The position numbers were made by a program, and so were the translations under genes. 6,529 bases of DNA. Origin: Scleromatobacter sp045810285. GTDB lineage: Bacteria > Pseudomonadota > Gammaproteobacteria > Burkholderiales > Burkholderiaceae_C. A model generated the notes under the pieces. It did not search any database, had not been told where the DNA came from, and saw only the letters and a list, made by a program, of their open reading frames with translations. This document shows positions 5,376 through 6,529 of this stretch, piece after piece (positions within the stretch are counted from its first letter, which is position 1; the number at the start of each line of letters is the position of its first letter). Where the stretch lies: positions 1-6,529 of the forward strand of contig JBJMWE010000382.1 of the NCBI GenBank assembly GCA_045810285.1, in the 5' to 3' direction.

Positions 5376-6529
5376 TCAGGGGTAGAACAGGGCGGCCTGG
5401 AAGCCGCTGGCCGGCAGCGAACCGACCTGCAGCCGCGCGTGCACGTGCAGTTCGCCGAGCGCCGGCAGCGAGGCCTGGTGGATGCCCAACTGCTCGGGGC
5501 TCAGCACCTTGCGTGCGACGATCGCGCCGTTGAGGTCGGTGAAGCTGACGTCGAACGACGGCATCAGCACCTCGTGCTCGGCGCGGTTGTGCAGGTCGGC
5601 GGAGAACAGCAGCACGTGCTCGGTGTCGGTGCGCGTCAAGGAGCTGCCGTCGAGCGCGAGGCTCGCGATCGCGCGCGGCGCCTCGATCTTGCAGTCGGCC
5701 TGCTCGCACACCCACGCCCACAGCGGCTGCGTGAAGGTCCAGCGCGCGGCGATGGCGTCGCGCAGCGGCCAGGCGACCTGCGCCACCGCCGTCACGACCA
5801 GCGCCACCAGCACCAGGCTCAACGACGCGCGCACCCAGGGCTTGCGCCAGCGCGCCCCGCTGCGGGCCTCACGCAGGAAGCGCGGGTCCTTGGTCTTGTC
5901 GACGATGACGCTTTCGGGCGTACCGGCGGCGGCGTCCTTGTCCTTGCGCTTCTTCGCCTTCTTCGGCGGCCACTCGCCGGCATCCTCGGGGAGCATCGAC
6001 GCGAGCGTCGGCGGGCCGGCGCGCAGTTCCGCCTCGTCGATGTCGTCGGCGAGGCGGCTGGGAATCGTCGTGCCGCCGACCTCGGGCGCAGGTTCGACGA
6101 CCTCGACGTCGGCCAGGTCGCCGAGGTCGCGGAATTCGTCGAACTCGTCGATGACGCTGGGCTCGACTTCCGCGCGCGCGACCTCCGGCGGCGCGGCTGC
6201 GAAGTCGGCGGCGAGATCGGCGGGGTTCGGCGCGGGCGCCGGCTCGACGATCGGTGTGACGAGCGGCAGCTCCGCGCTCGCGGGCACGACAGGGGCGGGC
6301 GTGGGCGTGGCTGCGGGCGTGAGCACAGGCGCGGGCGCGGGCGTTGGCGCAGGCGTAGGCGCAGGCGCCGGGCGCCGCGCGGCGATCGACGGCGGAATGA
6401 AGATCGGCTCGGCCGGCGCGGTGACCGCGGGCGCCGGCGCGGGCTCGCTGGCCGACGATGGCGCGGGTGTCGCGACGGGGGCGGACGGTGCGACCGGTGC
6501 CGGCGGCGGCGCGAACCAGGCCGCGGGCG
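5376..6529 (-). CDS. DUF3426 domain, single-pass membrane protein; N-terminus outside window
   Basis: The reading frame is open from the window edge to a TGA at 5376-5378, giving 383 visible residues. Order: a Pro/Ala-rich segment (about 1-105, with PAPTPAP runs); an acidic segment (DEFDEFRDLGDLADVEVVE, about 127-145); a lysine-rich KKAKKRKDK patch (about 189-197); RWRKPWVR; one hydrophobic helix (about 234-253, bases 5769-5828); and a C-terminal DUF3426 domain to the final FYP. By the positive-inside rule the N-terminus is cytoplasmic and the DUF3426 domain periplasmic. Cys274 and Cys279 (CEQADC) lie just after the membrane helix, where the family usually has a similar pair, and may form a disulfide. 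Relatives carry an N-terminal zinc ribbon (MJ0042 type), which here would be upstream of the window. A GTG at 6326 could start a shorter protein, but the same composition continues beyond it. The molecular function is unknown; in Burkholderiales it often follows accB-accC-prmA (from memory). Confidence 0.88.
   Translation of the reverse strand, partial: PAAWFAPPPAPVAPSAPVATPAPSSASEPAPAPAVTAPAEPIFIPPSIAARRPAPAPTPAPTPAPAPVLTPAATPTPAPVVPASAELPLVTPIVEPAPAPNPADLAADFAAAPPEVARAEVEPSVIDEFDEFRDLGDLADVEVVEPAPEVGGTTIPSRLADDIDEAELRAGPPTLASMLPEDAGEWPPKKAKKRKDKDAAAGTPESVIVDKTKDPRFLREARSGARWRKPWVRASLSLVLVALVVTAVAQVAWPLRDAIAARWTFTQPLWAWVCEQADCKIEAPRAIASLALDGSSLTRTDTEHVLLFSADLHNRAEHEVLMPSFDVSFTDLNGAIVARKVLSPEQLGIHQASLPALGELHVHARLQVGSLPASGFQAALFYP

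Noticed and set aside
4297..5721. Minus-strand open frame of 474 residues over the kinase and DUF3426 genes
   Set aside because: It spans both real genes in another frame and runs into the repeat junction; its composition is Arg/Ala shadow sequence.
6324..6326. GTG as the true start of the DUF3426 protein
   Set aside because: The frame stays open to the window edge with the same Pro/Ala-rich composition, and the family normally has an N-terminal zinc ribbon further upstream.

Overview
The window is high-GC bacterial chromosome, most likely from a betaproteobacterium of the order Burkholderiales (Comamonadaceae or the Rubrivivax/Leptothrix/Ideonella group). Four things point there: the NrdA/NrdB type with its MLVWE-type NrdB start; a lysine/alanine/proline-repeat histone H1-like protein with an AWPFPTGNKP tail; a GC-rich intergenic block built on CGCTCGCT and CCCCGAGGGG words; and the pairing of a PfkB-type nucleoside kinase with a DUF3426 membrane protein. 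This is recognition from memory; no search was run.

Layout on the plus strand. Bases 1-1399 are the C-terminal half of nrdA, the large subunit of class Ia ribonucleotide reductase. A 302-base spacer follows, rich in hairpins and palindromes and carrying a probable promoter. Then come nrdB (1702-2937), a 208-base spacer whose end holds a long inverted repeat, the histone H1-like gene (3146-3652) with a textbook intrinsic terminator (3676-3700), a GC-rich repeat-like block, and a DUF167/YggU-family gene (about 3881-4207). A convergent junction (4208-4412) carries three copies of a 30-bp hairpin repeat, two direct and one inverted. On the minus strand are a PfkB-type nucleoside kinase (5318 down to 4413) and, upstream of it, a DUF3426 single-pass membrane protein (6529 down to 5376) that runs off the window edge.

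NrdA and NrdB form one enzyme that makes deoxynucleotides; the visible parts keep the catalytic and radical-transfer residues. nrdB seems able to be transcribed separately from nrdA. The H1-like protein should bind DNA without sequence specificity. The nucleoside kinase would feed purine salvage; it lies on the opposite strand, so it is not in an operon with nrd. All recognisable genes belong to known families. The least explained material is between genes: the convergent-junction repeat, where two copies differ only in the loop or by compensatory base pairs; the structured nrdA-nrdB spacer; the palindromic leader of the H1-like gene; and a lone TTT TTT run near the end of nrdB. I see no CRISPR array, tRNA, rRNA, transposase or obvious new defence system.
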